DNA of 64,000 nucleotides, taken from Polaromonas sp. GTDB taxonomy: Bacteria; Pseudomonadota; Gammaproteobacteria; Burkholderiales; Burkholderiaceae_C. The notes under the pieces are model-generated. The model made no database searches. It was not told where the DNA came from and was given only the letters and a program-made list of their open reading frames with translations. Positions 8,553-19,172 of this stretch are shown here, one piece after another. Position 1 is the stretch's first letter; each line of letters begins with the position of its first letter. The DNA lies in contig NZ_JAAFGZ010000003.1 in NCBI RefSeq assembly GCF_010365105.1, forward strand, positions 124,001 through 188,000, given 5' to 3'. The translations under genes were made by a program, and so were the position numbers.

Positions 8553-9347
8553 TCAGTGTCCCTGCCCTTGCGCATCCGCCACCGATGAGCCCAGGTAGGC
8601 TTCCTGCACCCGCTGGTCGGCGCGAACGGCTTCGGGCACGTCATAGGCAATGATTTCTCCATAGACCACCACGGCAATCTTGTCGGCAAGTCCGAACACC
8701 ACGCCCATGTCGTGTTCGACCGTCAGCAGGGTCTTGCCCACCGTGACTTCCTTGATGAGGGTGATGAAACGGCTGGTTTCGGAGCGGCTCATGCCCGCCG
8801 TCGGCTCGTCCAGCAGGATCACCCCGGCGCCGCCCGCAATCGTGATGCCGATTTCCAGCGCGCGCTGCTCGGCGTAGGTCAGGTTGGTGGCGAGGACATC
8901 GCGCTTCTTGTCGAGCTTGATCATGGCCATCAGTTCGTCGGCCCTGGCATTGGCGTCAATCAGGTTGGCGAGGAATTTGAGGAAGGTGTATTTGTAGCCC
9001 AGGCTCCACAGCACGCCGCAGCGCAGGTTCTCGAACACGCTGAGCTTGGGAAAGATGTTGGTGATCTGGAAACTGCGCGACAGCCCCATGCGGTTGATCT
9101 CGAAAGGCTTTTTGCCGTTGATGCGCTGGCCGCCCAGCAGCACGTCCCCGCTGCTGGGCTCGAAGCGCCCGCTGATCAGGTTGAACAGCGTCGATTTGCC
9201 AGCGCCGTTCGGCCCGATGATGGCCACCCGTTCGCCCGCGTTCACGGCCAGGTTGATGCCGCGAATGATCTCGGTCTTGCCGAAGCTTTTTCTAAGGTTT
9301 TTAAGCTCCAGCGCAGGACTGGCGTGAGGCGCAATGTCAGATTTCAT
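8553..9347 (-). CDS. livG: ABC transporter ATP-binding protein, LivG type
   Basis: A 264-residue ATPase with normal Walker A (GPNGAGKST), a degenerate LivG-type signature region (LTYAEQRALEIG) and Walker B (VILLDEPTAG). The C-terminal extension after the H-loop (TVEHDMGVVFGLAD) is typical of LivG. Its ATG overlaps the livM stop by four bases (ATGA), so it is coupled to the permease gene. It forms the ATPase dimer with LivF on the cytoplasmic side. Confidence 0.94.
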   Translation of the reverse strand: MKSDIAPHASPALELKNLRKSFGKTEIIRGINLAVNAGERVAIIGPNGAGKSTLFNLISGRFEPSSGDVLLGGQRINGKKPFEINRMGLSRSFQITNIFPKLSVFENLRCGVLWSLGYKYTFLKFLANLIDANARADELMAMIKLDKKRDVLATNLTYAEQRALEIGITIAGGAGVILLDEPTAGMSRSETSRFITLIKEVTVGKTLLTVEHDMGVVFGLADKIAVVVYGEIIAYDVPEAVRADQRVQEAYLGSSVADAQGQGH

Positions 9348-10651
9348 AGCAGCTCCCGGCGTTTTATTTCGGTTTCAATCTCGTCCTGGGTACGGCTCCA
9401 TTGCATCCGGAACTTGCGGCGTGCCAGTTCGAACAGCCCCAGTCCAACCAGGAAAACAAGAGCCGAAGCCATCCAGGTGCCGGTCCGGGTGGCGTTCAGC
9501 GTCAAGCCCATGAACTTCAGTTCCGGGCCGACCGCTGCGTTGAGTTGCAGGTGATAGATCATCTCGACCATGGCGGCAGCGCCCATCAGGGCGGCGAAGG
9601 CGGTGACGGCCAGCGCCAGATAGCCAGGCCAGAGTGGCCTCAACTTGCCAAACGACGCGACCCGCAGGTTCATCATGATCAGGCTGGCCAGGCCGCCGGG
9701 CGCATACATCACCATGAACAAAAAGATCAGGCCGACATACAGCAGCCAGGCCATCGACAGCTCGGACAGGAGAATGAGCGACAGCACCAGTAGCCCAGCC
9801 CCGATGATCGGCCCGAAAAAGAAGGTGGCGCCGCCCAGGAAGGTGAACAGCAAAAGGCTGCCCGAGCGCACGCCGCTGACCACCTCGGCGGTCACGATTT
9901 CCGAGTTGATGGCCGCCAGCCCGCCGCCGATGCCGGCAAAGAAGCCGGCAATGATGAAGGCGTAGTAGCGCACGCGCTGGGTGTTGTAGCCGATGAACTC
10001 GACCCGCTCGGGGTTGTCGCGCACCGCATTCAGAATGCGGCCCAGCGGCGTCCGGGTGAAGGCGAACATGGCGGCAGTACAAAAAAAGCAGTACACGGCG
10101 ATCAGGTAATACACCTGAATTTGCGGACCAAAGGTGATGCCGAATACCGGCTGGCCGTAGGCGCGATTCGTGGTGATGCCGCCCTCGCCGCCAAAAAATC
10201 CGGGAAACATCAGCGACATGGCAAACACCAGTTCGCCCACGCCCAGCGTGATCATGGCAAAGGTAGTGCCGGCTTTCTTGGTGGTGACATAGCCGAGCAG
10301 CACGGCAAAGAACAGTCCCGACAGGCCACCGACCAGCGGTATCAAACTGAGCGGGATGAAAAAACGGCCGCTGGCCGCCAGGTTCATCGCGTGGATCGCC
10401 AGGAAGGAACCCAGCCCGGCATACACCGCATGGCCGAAGCTGAGCATGCCGCCCTGCCCCAGCAAAATGTTGTAGCTCAGGCAGATGATGACCAAGTAGC
10501 CGGCCTGCGACAGCATGGTCAGCGACAGGCTGCTCTTGAACAGCAGCGGCGCGGCGATCAGCAGCAGTGCATACAGCGACCAAATCAGCCAGCGGCCGAT
10601 GTTGAGAGGTTTGAACTGGTAATGCCTGCTTGGTGTGTTTGTTGTGGTCAT
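9344..10651 (-). CDS. livM: ABC transporter permease, LivM type
   Basis: A 435-residue inner-membrane permease with about ten hydrophobic helices. It carries the LivM hallmark around NILLGQGGMLSFGHAVYAGLG, and the segment PERVEFIGYNTQRVRYYAF forms the cytoplasmic coupling loop. It is longer than E. coli LivM mainly through an extra helical region after residue 330 and a C-terminal charged tail. It follows livH after 12 bp and overlaps livG by 4 bp. Confidence 0.93.
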   Translation of the reverse strand: MTTTNTPSRHYQFKPLNIGRWLIWSLYALLLIAAPLLFKSSLSLTMLSQAGYLVIICLSYNILLGQGGMLSFGHAVYAGLGSFLAIHAMNLAASGRFFIPLSLIPLVGGLSGLFFAVLLGYVTTKKAGTTFAMITLGVGELVFAMSLMFPGFFGGEGGITTNRAYGQPVFGITFGPQIQVYYLIAVYCFFCTAAMFAFTRTPLGRILNAVRDNPERVEFIGYNTQRVRYYAFIIAGFFAGIGGGLAAINSEIVTAEVVSGVRSGSLLLFTFLGGATFFFGPIIGAGLLVLSLILLSELSMAWLLYVGLIFLFMVMYAPGGLASLIMMNLRVASFGKLRPLWPGYLALAVTAFAALMGAAAMVEMIYHLQLNAAVGPELKFMGLTLNATRTGTWMASALVFLVGLGLFELARRKFRMQWSRTQDEIETEIKRRELL

Positions 10652-10663
10652 GTGCTGGTTTCC

Positions 10664-11617
10664 TTAACCTTCCCGCGTACCCAGAAGGCCCTTGGGCCGG
10701 AAGATCAGGATCAGCACCAGAAACAGAAACGGCAGGATGGGCGCGACCTGCGAAATGGTCAGCTTGAGCAGTGGATAGCCAAAGGTTTCGGGCGTTACCG
10801 CGTAATTGAAATGGCTAAGGAGCGTCACCAGCGACTGGTCCATGGCCACGGCAAAGGTCTGGATCAGGCCAATCAGGATGGACGCCAGAAAAGCGCCGCT
10901 GAGCGAGCCCATGCCGCCCACCACCACCACCACGAAAATGATGGCGCCGACCGAGCCGGCCATGGCGGGCTCGGTGATGAAGGTGTTGCCGCCGACCACG
11001 CCGGCCAGTCCGGCCAGCGCCGCGCCGCCACCGAACACCAGCATGAACACCCGGGGCACGTTGTGACCCAGGGCTTCCACCGTTTCCGGGTGCGTCAGGG
11101 CAGCCTGAATCACCAGCCCGATTCGGGTGCGTGTCAGCAGCAGCCAGATGCCGGCCAGCATGGCCAGCGAGATGAACATGATGAAGGCGCGCGACTTGGG
11201 AAAGTTGGTGCCGAACACGGTAAACAGCGGCCCCTGCAAACCTTCGGGCAGCACGTAATTGACCGCCGCCCGGCCCCAGATGAGCTGCACCAGCTCGAGC
11301 AGCAGGTAAGACAGGCCAAAGGTCACCAGCAGTTCCGGCACATGGCCGAACTTGTGGACCTTGCGCAGACAAAAGCGCTCAAAGGCCGCGCCCAGGGCAA
11401 ACACCACCAAAGGCGCGAACAGCAGCGACCACCAGAAGCCGATGACCTGTGACAGGCTGTAGGCGACATAGGCGCCGACCATGTAAAACGAAGCATGGGC
11501 AAAGTTGAGCACGCCCATCATGCTGAAGATCAGCGTCAGGCCGGAGCTGAGCATGAACAGCAGCAGCCCGTAGCTCAGTCCATTGAGCATGGAGATGGTA
11601 AAAAACTCCAGATTCAT
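10664..11617 (-). CDS. livH: ABC transporter permease, LivH type
   Basis: A 317-residue permease with eight or so hydrophobic helices. The conserved LivH segments SSGLTLIFSMMGVLNFAHASFYMVGAY and, later, GGMGSLSGAFLAS are present. It pairs with LivM to form the channel. A partial terminator-like hairpin separates it from the binding-protein gene upstream, which would let less transcript reach the membrane components. Confidence 0.94.
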   Translation of the reverse strand: MNLEFFTISMLNGLSYGLLLFMLSSGLTLIFSMMGVLNFAHASFYMVGAYVAYSLSQVIGFWWSLLFAPLVVFALGAAFERFCLRKVHKFGHVPELLVTFGLSYLLLELVQLIWGRAAVNYVLPEGLQGPLFTVFGTNFPKSRAFIMFISLAMLAGIWLLLTRTRIGLVIQAALTHPETVEALGHNVPRVFMLVFGGGAALAGLAGVVGGNTFITEPAMAGSVGAIIFVVVVVGGMGSLSGAFLASILIGLIQTFAVAMDQSLVTLLSHFNYAVTPETFGYPLLKLTISQVAPILPFLFLVLILIFRPKGLLGTREG

Positions 11618-11641
11618 CGTGTCGTGCCCGGAAAATAAATG

Positions 11642-11666
11642 AAAAGGCCCGAGCTTGTCGGGCCTT
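11642..11666 (-). terminator. Hairpin between livK and livH (partial terminator / mRNA-stabilising stem)
   Basis: AAGGCCCGA and TCGGGCCTT are perfect 9-base arms around a 5-base loop. On the minus strand the stem is followed by TTTTC. Such stems between a binding-protein gene and its permease genes usually give more binding protein than permease. The short T-run suggests partial read-through. Confidence 0.6.
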
Positions 11667-11709
11667 GGAGGTTCAAAGCCGGCCTGTCAGCGTCTGGTTA
11701 AAGACCTGC

Positions 11710-13014
11710 TCAGGAAGGCCGCTTCATCTGGCACGAGGTTGGCGTGCTGGCCACATAGGCTTCGTAATACTTCACCGGCACAAAGGTGTAGCCGGTGTTT
11801 TCAGAGTCATACGGGTACTTGCCGCCGGCTTTTTCCCAGCGGTCAATAAACAGGCCCTGCTGCAACTGGTGGTCAGTCTTGCGCATCTCGACCTCGCCGT
11901 TGAAGCTCTTGAAACGCAGGCCTTCCATGGCCTTGGCGACCAGAGCAGGCTCGGTCGACTTGGCCTGGGCCATGGCCTCTGTCAGGATGGTGAAGGCGTG
12001 ATAAATGGCGCCGGTGTACATGTCGTCATTGAATTTCTTCTTGAATTCGGCCATGGCCTGCTGGATGTCGCCGCCCAGGTTCAGGTGGTTGTAAGAAACC
12101 TGATAGACCCGACCCGCCGAAGCGGCGCCCATGGCGGTTGGCGTGCCGGTTACGCCGCCATAGTAGGTGTAGAACTTCACATTGTTCAGCCCGGCCTCGT
12201 TGGCGGCCTTGATCAGCAGCGACAGGTCCGAGCCCCAGTTGCCGGTGATGACAGTGTCGGCACCCGACTGCTTGATCTTGGCCACATAGGGTGCGAAGTC
12301 GCGCACCTGCGCCAGCGGATGCAGGTCGTCGCCGACGATCTGGATGTCGGGCCGCTTGGTGGCCAGATTGGCCTTGGCAAACTTGGACACCTGCTGGCCG
12401 TGCGAATAGTTCTGGTTGATCAGGTAGACCTTCTTGATGTCTGCCTGGTCCTTCATGAAGGCGGTCAGCGCCTCCATCTTCATCGACGTGTCGGCGTCGA
12501 GCCGGAAATGCCAGTAATCGCACTTGCTGTTGGTCAGGTCCGGGTCAACTGCTGCGTAGTTCAGGTACACCACTTCCTTGCCCGGATTGCGCTCGTTGTA
12601 CTTGGACAGCGCGTCGATGATCGCCAGCGCCGGGCCCGAGCCGTTGCCCTGCACCACGTAGCGCGCGCCCTGGTCGATGGCCGACTTGAGCGCGTTGGTG
12701 GTTTCCTGCGGGCTGAGCTTGTTGTCGATGCCGATGATCTCGAACTTCACGCCGGCCTTGTTTTTCTGGCTGAAACGCTCGGCCAGAAACTGGAAGCTCT
12801 TGAGCTGGTTGGTGCCCACCGCCGCCATCAGACCCGACAAGGGGTCGAGCCAGGCGATTTTCACCGTCTGGTTCAGGTTGACCGCGCCGGCCGCTGGCGC
12901 AGCCGCCCTGGCGGGCGCGGGTGCCTGGGCCAGGCTCAGGCCCGAATACAGCAGGGCCGATGCGGCCACGGCGATTGCTACACGCCGGCGAACCAAATAA
13001 CGATGGGTTGTCAT
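11710..13014 (-). CDS. livK: Periplasmic substrate-binding protein of the Liv-type transporter
   Basis: A 434-residue type I periplasmic binding protein (Peripla_BP_6 family). The start at 13014 has AGGAG 9 bases upstream. An N-terminal signal peptide (Arg-rich start, hydrophobic core, cleavage near SLAQA) is followed by an Ala/Pro linker, and then the mature domain begins with VKIAWLDPLSGLMA. Proteins of this length in Burkholderiales often bind aromatic or short-chain acids instead of branched-chain amino acids. The neighbouring acyl-CoA ligase and beta-oxidation genes favour that reading; this is inference. Confidence 0.9.
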   Translation of the reverse strand: MTTHRYLVRRRVAIAVAASALLYSGLSLAQAPAPARAAAPAAGAVNLNQTVKIAWLDPLSGLMAAVGTNQLKSFQFLAERFSQKNKAGVKFEIIGIDNKLSPQETTNALKSAIDQGARYVVQGNGSGPALAIIDALSKYNERNPGKEVVYLNYAAVDPDLTNSKCDYWHFRLDADTSMKMEALTAFMKDQADIKKVYLINQNYSHGQQVSKFAKANLATKRPDIQIVGDDLHPLAQVRDFAPYVAKIKQSGADTVITGNWGSDLSLLIKAANEAGLNNVKFYTYYGGVTGTPTAMGAASAGRVYQVSYNHLNLGGDIQQAMAEFKKKFNDDMYTGAIYHAFTILTEAMAQAKSTEPALVAKAMEGLRFKSFNGEVEMRKTDHQLQQGLFIDRWEKAGGKYPYDSENTGYTFVPVKYYEAYVASTPTSCQMKRPS

Positions 13015-13047
13015 CCCTTGTCTCCTGAATAATGGGTGGAACTGCAA

Positions 13048-13350
13048 ACGGACCGAACCAGTCAGTCACCGGCAAAGGTTAGGGGAAAAGCTCTTTCACC
13101 CTGTCAGGGAATCCCCTATCGGATGTCGCTAGAGAGACTGTTGCCCCCACGGTCGCCCACTGCGTGTGGCTTCCTGCCCCCCGAGGGGGCCACTGCGCCT
13201 GCGGCCCGGCGAAGCCGGTTCCGCAGCCCCACTCTGGCTTGGAGAGTGCCATGCCCCCACGCTTGTTGCTTCGCGTACTGCCCCCGGGGCCGTTGCGCTT
13301 TCACCTGCGGTCCTGGCTGGCATGGGCATGGCGTCACGCATTAATCGCTT
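13048..13350. other. Intergenic region between the acyl-CoA ligase gene and livK (upstream of livK)
   Basis: No credible gene is seen here. It holds one full GC-rich repeat (13144-13232), a degenerate second copy (about 13253-13320) and the leader of livK. The ligase gene upstream ends at 13351, so a livK promoter, if any, must lie between the repeats and 13014. Confidence 0.7.
13144..13232 (+). repeat. GC-rich multi-hairpin repeat, copy 2 (with degenerate tandem copy to 13320)
   Basis: The order CCCCCAC, CTGCGTGTGG, gcccccCGAGGGGGC, CTGCGCCTGCGG, CCGGCgaaGCCGG matches the other copies. A second, weaker copy starts at 13253 with cccccacgcttg and keeps tactgcccccggggccgttgc. The same tandem full-plus-partial arrangement occurs inside ligA. 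Confidence 0.85.
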
Positions 13351-14976
13351 TCAAGCCTGTGGCAATTGGTAATCCTTGAGCAACTCGCGCAGCCGTGTCT
13401 TGAGCATCTTGCCGGTCGCGCCCAGTGGAATTGCATCGACGAAGACCACGTCGTCGGGAATCTGCCATTTGGCGGTCTTGCCTTCGTAGAACGCCAGCAG
13501 TTCCTCACGGCTGACCTCCATACCGGGCTTTTTCACCACCGCGATGATAGGACGCTCGTCCCACTTCGGGTGCGCCATGCCGATGCAGGCGGCCATGAGG
13601 ATGGCAGGATGCGCCACGGCGATGTTCTCGATGTCGATCGAGCTGATCCATTCACCACCCGACTTGATCACGTCCTTGCTGCGGTCGGTGATCTGCATGT
13701 AGCCGTCGGCGTCGATGGTCGCCACATCGCCGGTCGGGAACCAGCCGTCCACCAGCGGGTCGCTTGTGCCTTTGTAGTATTCGCGGATGATCCACGGCCC
13801 CTTGACCAGCAGGTCGCCATAGGTCTTTCCGTCCCATGGCAGTTCCTTGCCCGAGCCGTCCACAATCTTCATGTCCACGCCGTAGATGGCCCGCCCCTGC
13901 TTGAGGCGGATCTTCATCTTCTCGTCGGCCGACAGGCTGTCGTGCTTGTTCTTCAGGGTGCACAGCGTTCCCAGCGGGCTCATTTCGGTCATGCCCCAGG
14001 CATGCAGCACTTCCACGCCGTAGTCGTCGTTGAATGCCTGGATCATGGCCGGCGGGCAGGCCGAGCCGCCAATCACCGTTCTGCGCAGGCTTGAAAAACG
14101 CAGGCCTGCAGGTTTCATGTGCGTCAGCAGCATCTGCCAGACGGTAGGCACGCCGGCGGCATAGGTCACTTTTTCGGCCTCGATCAGCTCATACACCGAC
14201 TTGCCGTCCAGCGCAGGACCCGGAAACACCAGCTTGGCGCCGGTGAGCGCTGCCGAATACGGAATACCCCAGGCATTGACGTGGAACATCGGCACGACCG
14301 GCAGGATGGCATCGCGCGCCGAGATGCTCATCACGTCGGGCAGCGCCGCTGCATAGGCATGCAGCGTGCTGGAGCGGTGGCTGTAGAGTGCCGCCTTCGG
14401 ATGGCCGGTGGTGCCGCTCGTGTAGCACATGCTCGACGCTGTGTTTTCATCGAAGCTTGGCCAGTCGTAATCGCCCGCCTCCCCGCCCATCCAGCTTTCA
14501 TAGCTTTGCAAGCCGGGAATACCGGTATCTTGCGGAAGCTTGTCCGCATCGCACAGGGCGATGTAGTGCTTGATGGTGGTGCAATTGGCATGCACCGCCT
14601 GCACCAGCGGCAGGAAGCTCAGGTCAAAGCACAGCACCTGGTCTTCGGCATGGTTGGCGATCCAGGCGATCTGCTCCGGGTGCAGGCGCGGGTTGATGGT
14701 GTGCAGCACCCGGCCCGAGCCGCTGACGCCGTAGTACAGCTCGAAGTGCCGGTAGCCGTTCCACGCCAGCGTGGCGACACGGTCGCTGAAACCGAGCTTC
14801 AGCGCGTCCAGCGCATGGGCCACCTGGCGCGAGCGCCGGGCTGCTTCCCGGTAGGTGTAGCGATGGATGTCGCCCTCGACCCGGCGCGAAACGATTTCCG
14901 CGTCGCCGTGGTGGCGCGCAGCAAACTCGATCAGTGATGAAATCAGCAAGGGCTGGTCCTGCATTAAACCTAACAT
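13351..14976 (-). CDS. Long/medium-chain fatty acid--CoA ligase (acyl-CoA synthetase, ANL superfamily)
   Basis: A 541-residue AMP-forming ligase. The start at 14976 ([10 protein letters not shown]) has AAAGGA upstream. The P-loop-like motif [12 protein letters not shown], the aromatic/Gly motif [10 protein letters not shown], the hinge motif [25 protein letters not shown] and the C-terminal Lys in [13 protein letters not shown] are all present. It activates an imported acid to its CoA thioester using ATP. It is the first gene of the island and would feed the dehydrogenase, hydratase and thiolase downstream. The related family is often annotated as dimethylmalonyl- or long-chain-fatty-acid-CoA ligase. 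Confidence 0.92.
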   Translation of the reverse strand: MLGLMQDQPLLISSLIEFAARHHGDAEIVSRRVEGDIHRYTYREAARRSRQVAHALDALKLGFSDRVATLAWNGYRHFELYYGVSGSGRVLHTINPRLHPEQIAWIANHAEDQVLCFDLSFLPLVQAVHANCTTIKHYIALCDADKLPQDTGIPGLQSYESWMGGEAGDYDWPSFDENTASSMCYTSGTTGHPKAALYSHRSSTLHAYAAALPDVMSISARDAILPVVPMFHVNAWGIPYSAALTGAKLVFPGPALDGKSVYELIEAEKVTYAAGVPTVWQMLLTHMKPAGLRFSSLRRTVIGGSACPPAMIQAFNDDYGVEVLHAWGMTEMSPLGTLCTLKNKHDSLSADEKMKIRLKQGRAIYGVDMKIVDGSGKELPWDGKTYGDLLVKGPWIIREYYKGTSDPLVDGWFPTGDVATIDADGYMQITDRSKDVIKSGGEWISSIDIENIAVAHPAILMAACIGMAHPKWDERPIIAVVKKPGMEVSREELLAFYEGKTAKWQIPDDVVFVDAIPLGATGKMLKTRLRELLKDYQLPQA

Positions 14977-15173
14977 CGTCTGCGTCCTTTTTTTATCGCC
15001 CGGTCGGGCATGCCATGAAAATCGTGTGAACCGGCCTGCATGGTACAGGCCGCTTTTCACGGATTGCTTCGGGAAAGTGCCTACCTACGCCGCCTTGGCG
15101 ACAGGCTGCAACGCAAAACACAACACTTACCCCTTGCTGCACAGGGCTGCTTGCCCTACTACACAATAAAGTC

Positions 15174-17122
<1,949 letters not shown>

Positions 17123-17123
17123 G

Positions 17124-17219
17124 CCCCCACGCTCCCCACTGCGTGTGGTTCGCTGCCCCCCCGAGGGGGCCGCTGCGCCTGCGGCCCGGCAAAGCCGGTT
17201 CCGCGGCCCTTGCTGGGTT
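17124..17219 (+). repeat. GC-rich multi-hairpin repeat, copy 3
   Basis: The best-preserved copy and a useful reference for the family. It shows CCACGC-tccccact-GCGTGTGG, GCCCCCC-cga-GGGGGC, GCCGC-tgcgcct-GCGGC and CCGGCaaaGCCGG in series, then ccgcggcccttgctgggtt. It starts immediately after the msrB stop. Confidence 0.9.
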
Positions 17220-17297
17220 AGAGCGGGCAAACTGCCACTGTCTGCAGTCCCCGCTGCTGCTTCTTCAAAACCAAAACCGCTCCGCCATAATCACGCC

Positions 17298-17924
17298 ATG
17301 AAAATTTTGTTCGATTTCTTGCCGATTGCCCTGTTCTTTGGCATGTTCAAGTACGCCGAAGGCAACAAGGACTGGGCGGCCAGCACTGCCACCGACTGGC
17401 TGGGCTTTATGGTTTCAGGCGGTGTCGTCGGTCCGGCCGAGGCGCCGGTGCTGCTGGCCACGGTGGTGGTGATTGTGGCCACGATGGCGCAGATCCTGTG
17501 GCTCAAGGCACGCGGCCGCAAGGTCGATACCATGCTCTGGGTCAGCCTGGGGCTGGTCACTGCGCTGGGCAGCGCCACCATCTACTTTCACAGCGAAAGC
17601 TTCATCAAATGGAAGCCGACCGTTCTCTATTGGGTGATGGGCGCGTCGCTGCTGGTGGGCGAACTGGTGTTCCGGAAAAACGGCATCAAGTCGCTGATGG
17701 GTGCCCAGATGAGCCTGCCCGATGCGGTATGGCGCAAGGTCAACTTCAGCTGGGTGGCATTTTTCGCCGCCATGGGGTGCATCAACCTGTGGGTGGCCTT
17801 CAACTTCCCGACCAGCACCTGGGTCAACTTCAAGCTGTTTGGCGGCATGGGCCTGATGCTGGTGTTCATCCTGGCGCAGGCATTTTTCCTCAACAAGCAC
17901 ATCAAGCCGGACACCACGCCATGA
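17298..17924 (+). CDS. yciB: Septation-related inner-membrane protein YciB (IspZ family)
   Basis: 208 residues with about five or six transmembrane helices. The start MKILFDFLPIALFF, the internal LYWVMGASLLVGELVFRKNGIKSLMG and NLWVAFNF are characteristic of YciB/intracellular septation protein A. It affects cell-envelope integrity and septation at the inner membrane. It is slightly longer than the E. coli protein because of an extra loop after residue 25. Its stop overlaps the next ATG (ATGA), so it is coupled to the bolA-type gene. Confidence 0.93.
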   Translation: MKILFDFLPIALFFGMFKYAEGNKDWAASTATDWLGFMVSGGVVGPAEAPVLLATVVVIVATMAQILWLKARGRKVDTMLWVSLGLVTALGSATIYFHSESFIKWKPTVLYWVMGASLLVGELVFRKNGIKSLMGAQMSLPDAVWRKVNFSWVAFFAAMGCINLWVAFNFPTSTWVNFKLFGGMGLMLVFILAQAFFLNKHIKPDTTP

Positions 17925-18220
17925 GCCACTCTCCCAGCGAAAACACCGCACTGCCCGTGCGTGTCAAGGAAATCGAGCAGCAGCTCCATCAGCGCCTTGC
18001 ACCGACCCTGCTGCAAGTGCTGGACGAAAGCGCGGCCCATGCCGGCCATGCCGGCGCCAATGCGCAGGGATTCGGTTCGCACTTTCGGGTTCGCATTGCC
18101 AGCCCGGCGTTTGCCGGCAAGAGCCGGGTAGCGTGTCACCGGCTTGTGTATGATGCAATGCAAAATTTCATCGACCAGGGCCTGCATGCCCTGGCCATTG
18201 AAATCGTCAAAGACGCTTGA
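17921..18220 (+). CDS. bolA: BolA family protein
   Basis: A 99-residue BolA-fold protein. GSHFRVRIASPAFAGKSRVACHRLVYDAM is the hallmark; the His in the CHR/VYDA segment takes part in [2Fe-2S] binding with monothiol glutaredoxins. It starts at the ATG overlapping the yciB stop. The yciB-bolA-parvulin order is common in Burkholderiales. The likely role is iron-sulfur trafficking or stress morphology control. Confidence 0.92.
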   Translation: MSHSPSENTALPVRVKEIEQQLHQRLAPTLLQVLDESAAHAGHAGANAQGFGSHFRVRIASPAFAGKSRVACHRLVYDAMQNFIDQGLHALAIEIVKDA

Positions 18221-18326
18221 TGGTCTTCGGGTTAAACCGGCCCGCTTGATCTTTCGCAACAGTGACGGCCCTCTGGCTGGAACAATCACCCCTACAAACA
18301 CCCTTCCTAAGGATTTTCACTTGATC

Positions 18327-19109
18327 ATGAAGAAACAATTTTTAATGGCCACGGCCATGGCGAGCCTGCTGGCGCTGAGCGCTGGCGCCATGGCCCAAAA
18401 CCTTGCCATCGTCAATGGCAAGGCCGTTCCCAAGACCCGGCTGGACGCGCTGGCCCAGCAGGTGGCCAAGGCCGGCCGCCCGGTGACGCCGGAAATGGAA
18501 GGCCAGTTGCGCGAAGAAGTCATTGCCCGCGAAGTGTTCATGCAGGAAGCCGAAAAGCAGGGAATTTCCGGCAGCGACGACTTCAAGGCACAGATGGAAC
18601 TGGCGCGCCAGACCCTGATGATCCGCGAGTTGTTCGCCAACTACCAGAAAGCGCATCCGGTCACGGATGCCGACCTGAAGGCCGAATACGACAAGTTCGC
18701 CGCAGCCAATGGCGGCAAGGAATACAAGGCGCGCCACATTCTGGTCGAAAAGGAATCCGAAGCGACGGCCATCATTGCCAGCCTGAAAAAAGGCGGCAAG
18801 TTTGAGGACATCGCCAAGAAGCAATCGAAAGACCCTGGTTCCGGCGCCAAGGGCGGCGACCTGGACTGGGCCAACCCGTCCAGCTACGTGCCCGAGTTCA
18901 CCGAAGCGCTGCTCAAGCTGAACAAGGGCCAGACGACCGACACGCCGGTCAAGTCGCAGTTCGGCTACCACGTCATCCGGGTGGACGACATCCGCTCGGC
19001 GCAACTGCCCGCGTTTGAAGAAGTCAAGCCGCAAATTGCCCAGCAGATGCAGCAGCAAAAGCTCTCGGCCTTCCAGGAAGAATTGCGCAAGAAAGCCAAG
19101 ATCGAATAA
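18327..19109 (+). CDS. Periplasmic peptidyl-prolyl cis-trans isomerase, parvulin (PpiC/PrsA-like)
   Basis: A 260-residue secreted foldase. The start at 18327 has AAGGA upstream and opens a clear signal peptide (MKKQ, hydrophobic core, cleavage after GAMA). An N-terminal SurA-like helical part (residues 25-130) precedes the parvulin domain, which starts at YKARHILVEKE and includes AKGGDLDWANP and SQFGYHVIRVDD. It helps outer-membrane and periplasmic proteins fold. It is followed by a strong bidirectional terminator. Confidence 0.94.
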   Translation: MKKQFLMATAMASLLALSAGAMAQNLAIVNGKAVPKTRLDALAQQVAKAGRPVTPEMEGQLREEVIAREVFMQEAEKQGISGSDDFKAQMELARQTLMIRELFANYQKAHPVTDADLKAEYDKFAAANGGKEYKARHILVEKESEATAIIASLKKGGKFEDIAKKQSKDPGSGAKGGDLDWANPSSYVPEFTEALLKLNKGQTTDTPVKSQFGYHVIRVDDIRSAQLPAFEEVKPQIAQQMQQQKLSAFQEELRKKAKIE

Positions 19110-19127
19110 GCAGGACGCTTGAAGCAT

Positions 19128-19156
19128 AAAAAAACGCGGCCAAGGCCGCGTTTTTT
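19128..19156. terminator. Bidirectional intrinsic terminator between the parvulin gene and katE
   Basis: CGCGGC-caag-GCCGCG is flanked by A7 on the left and T6 on the right, so it can stop transcription from both the plus-strand parvulin gene and the convergent katE gene, whose stop is at 19173. Confidence 0.9.
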
Positions 19157-19172
19157 CATGGATGGCCCGGCA

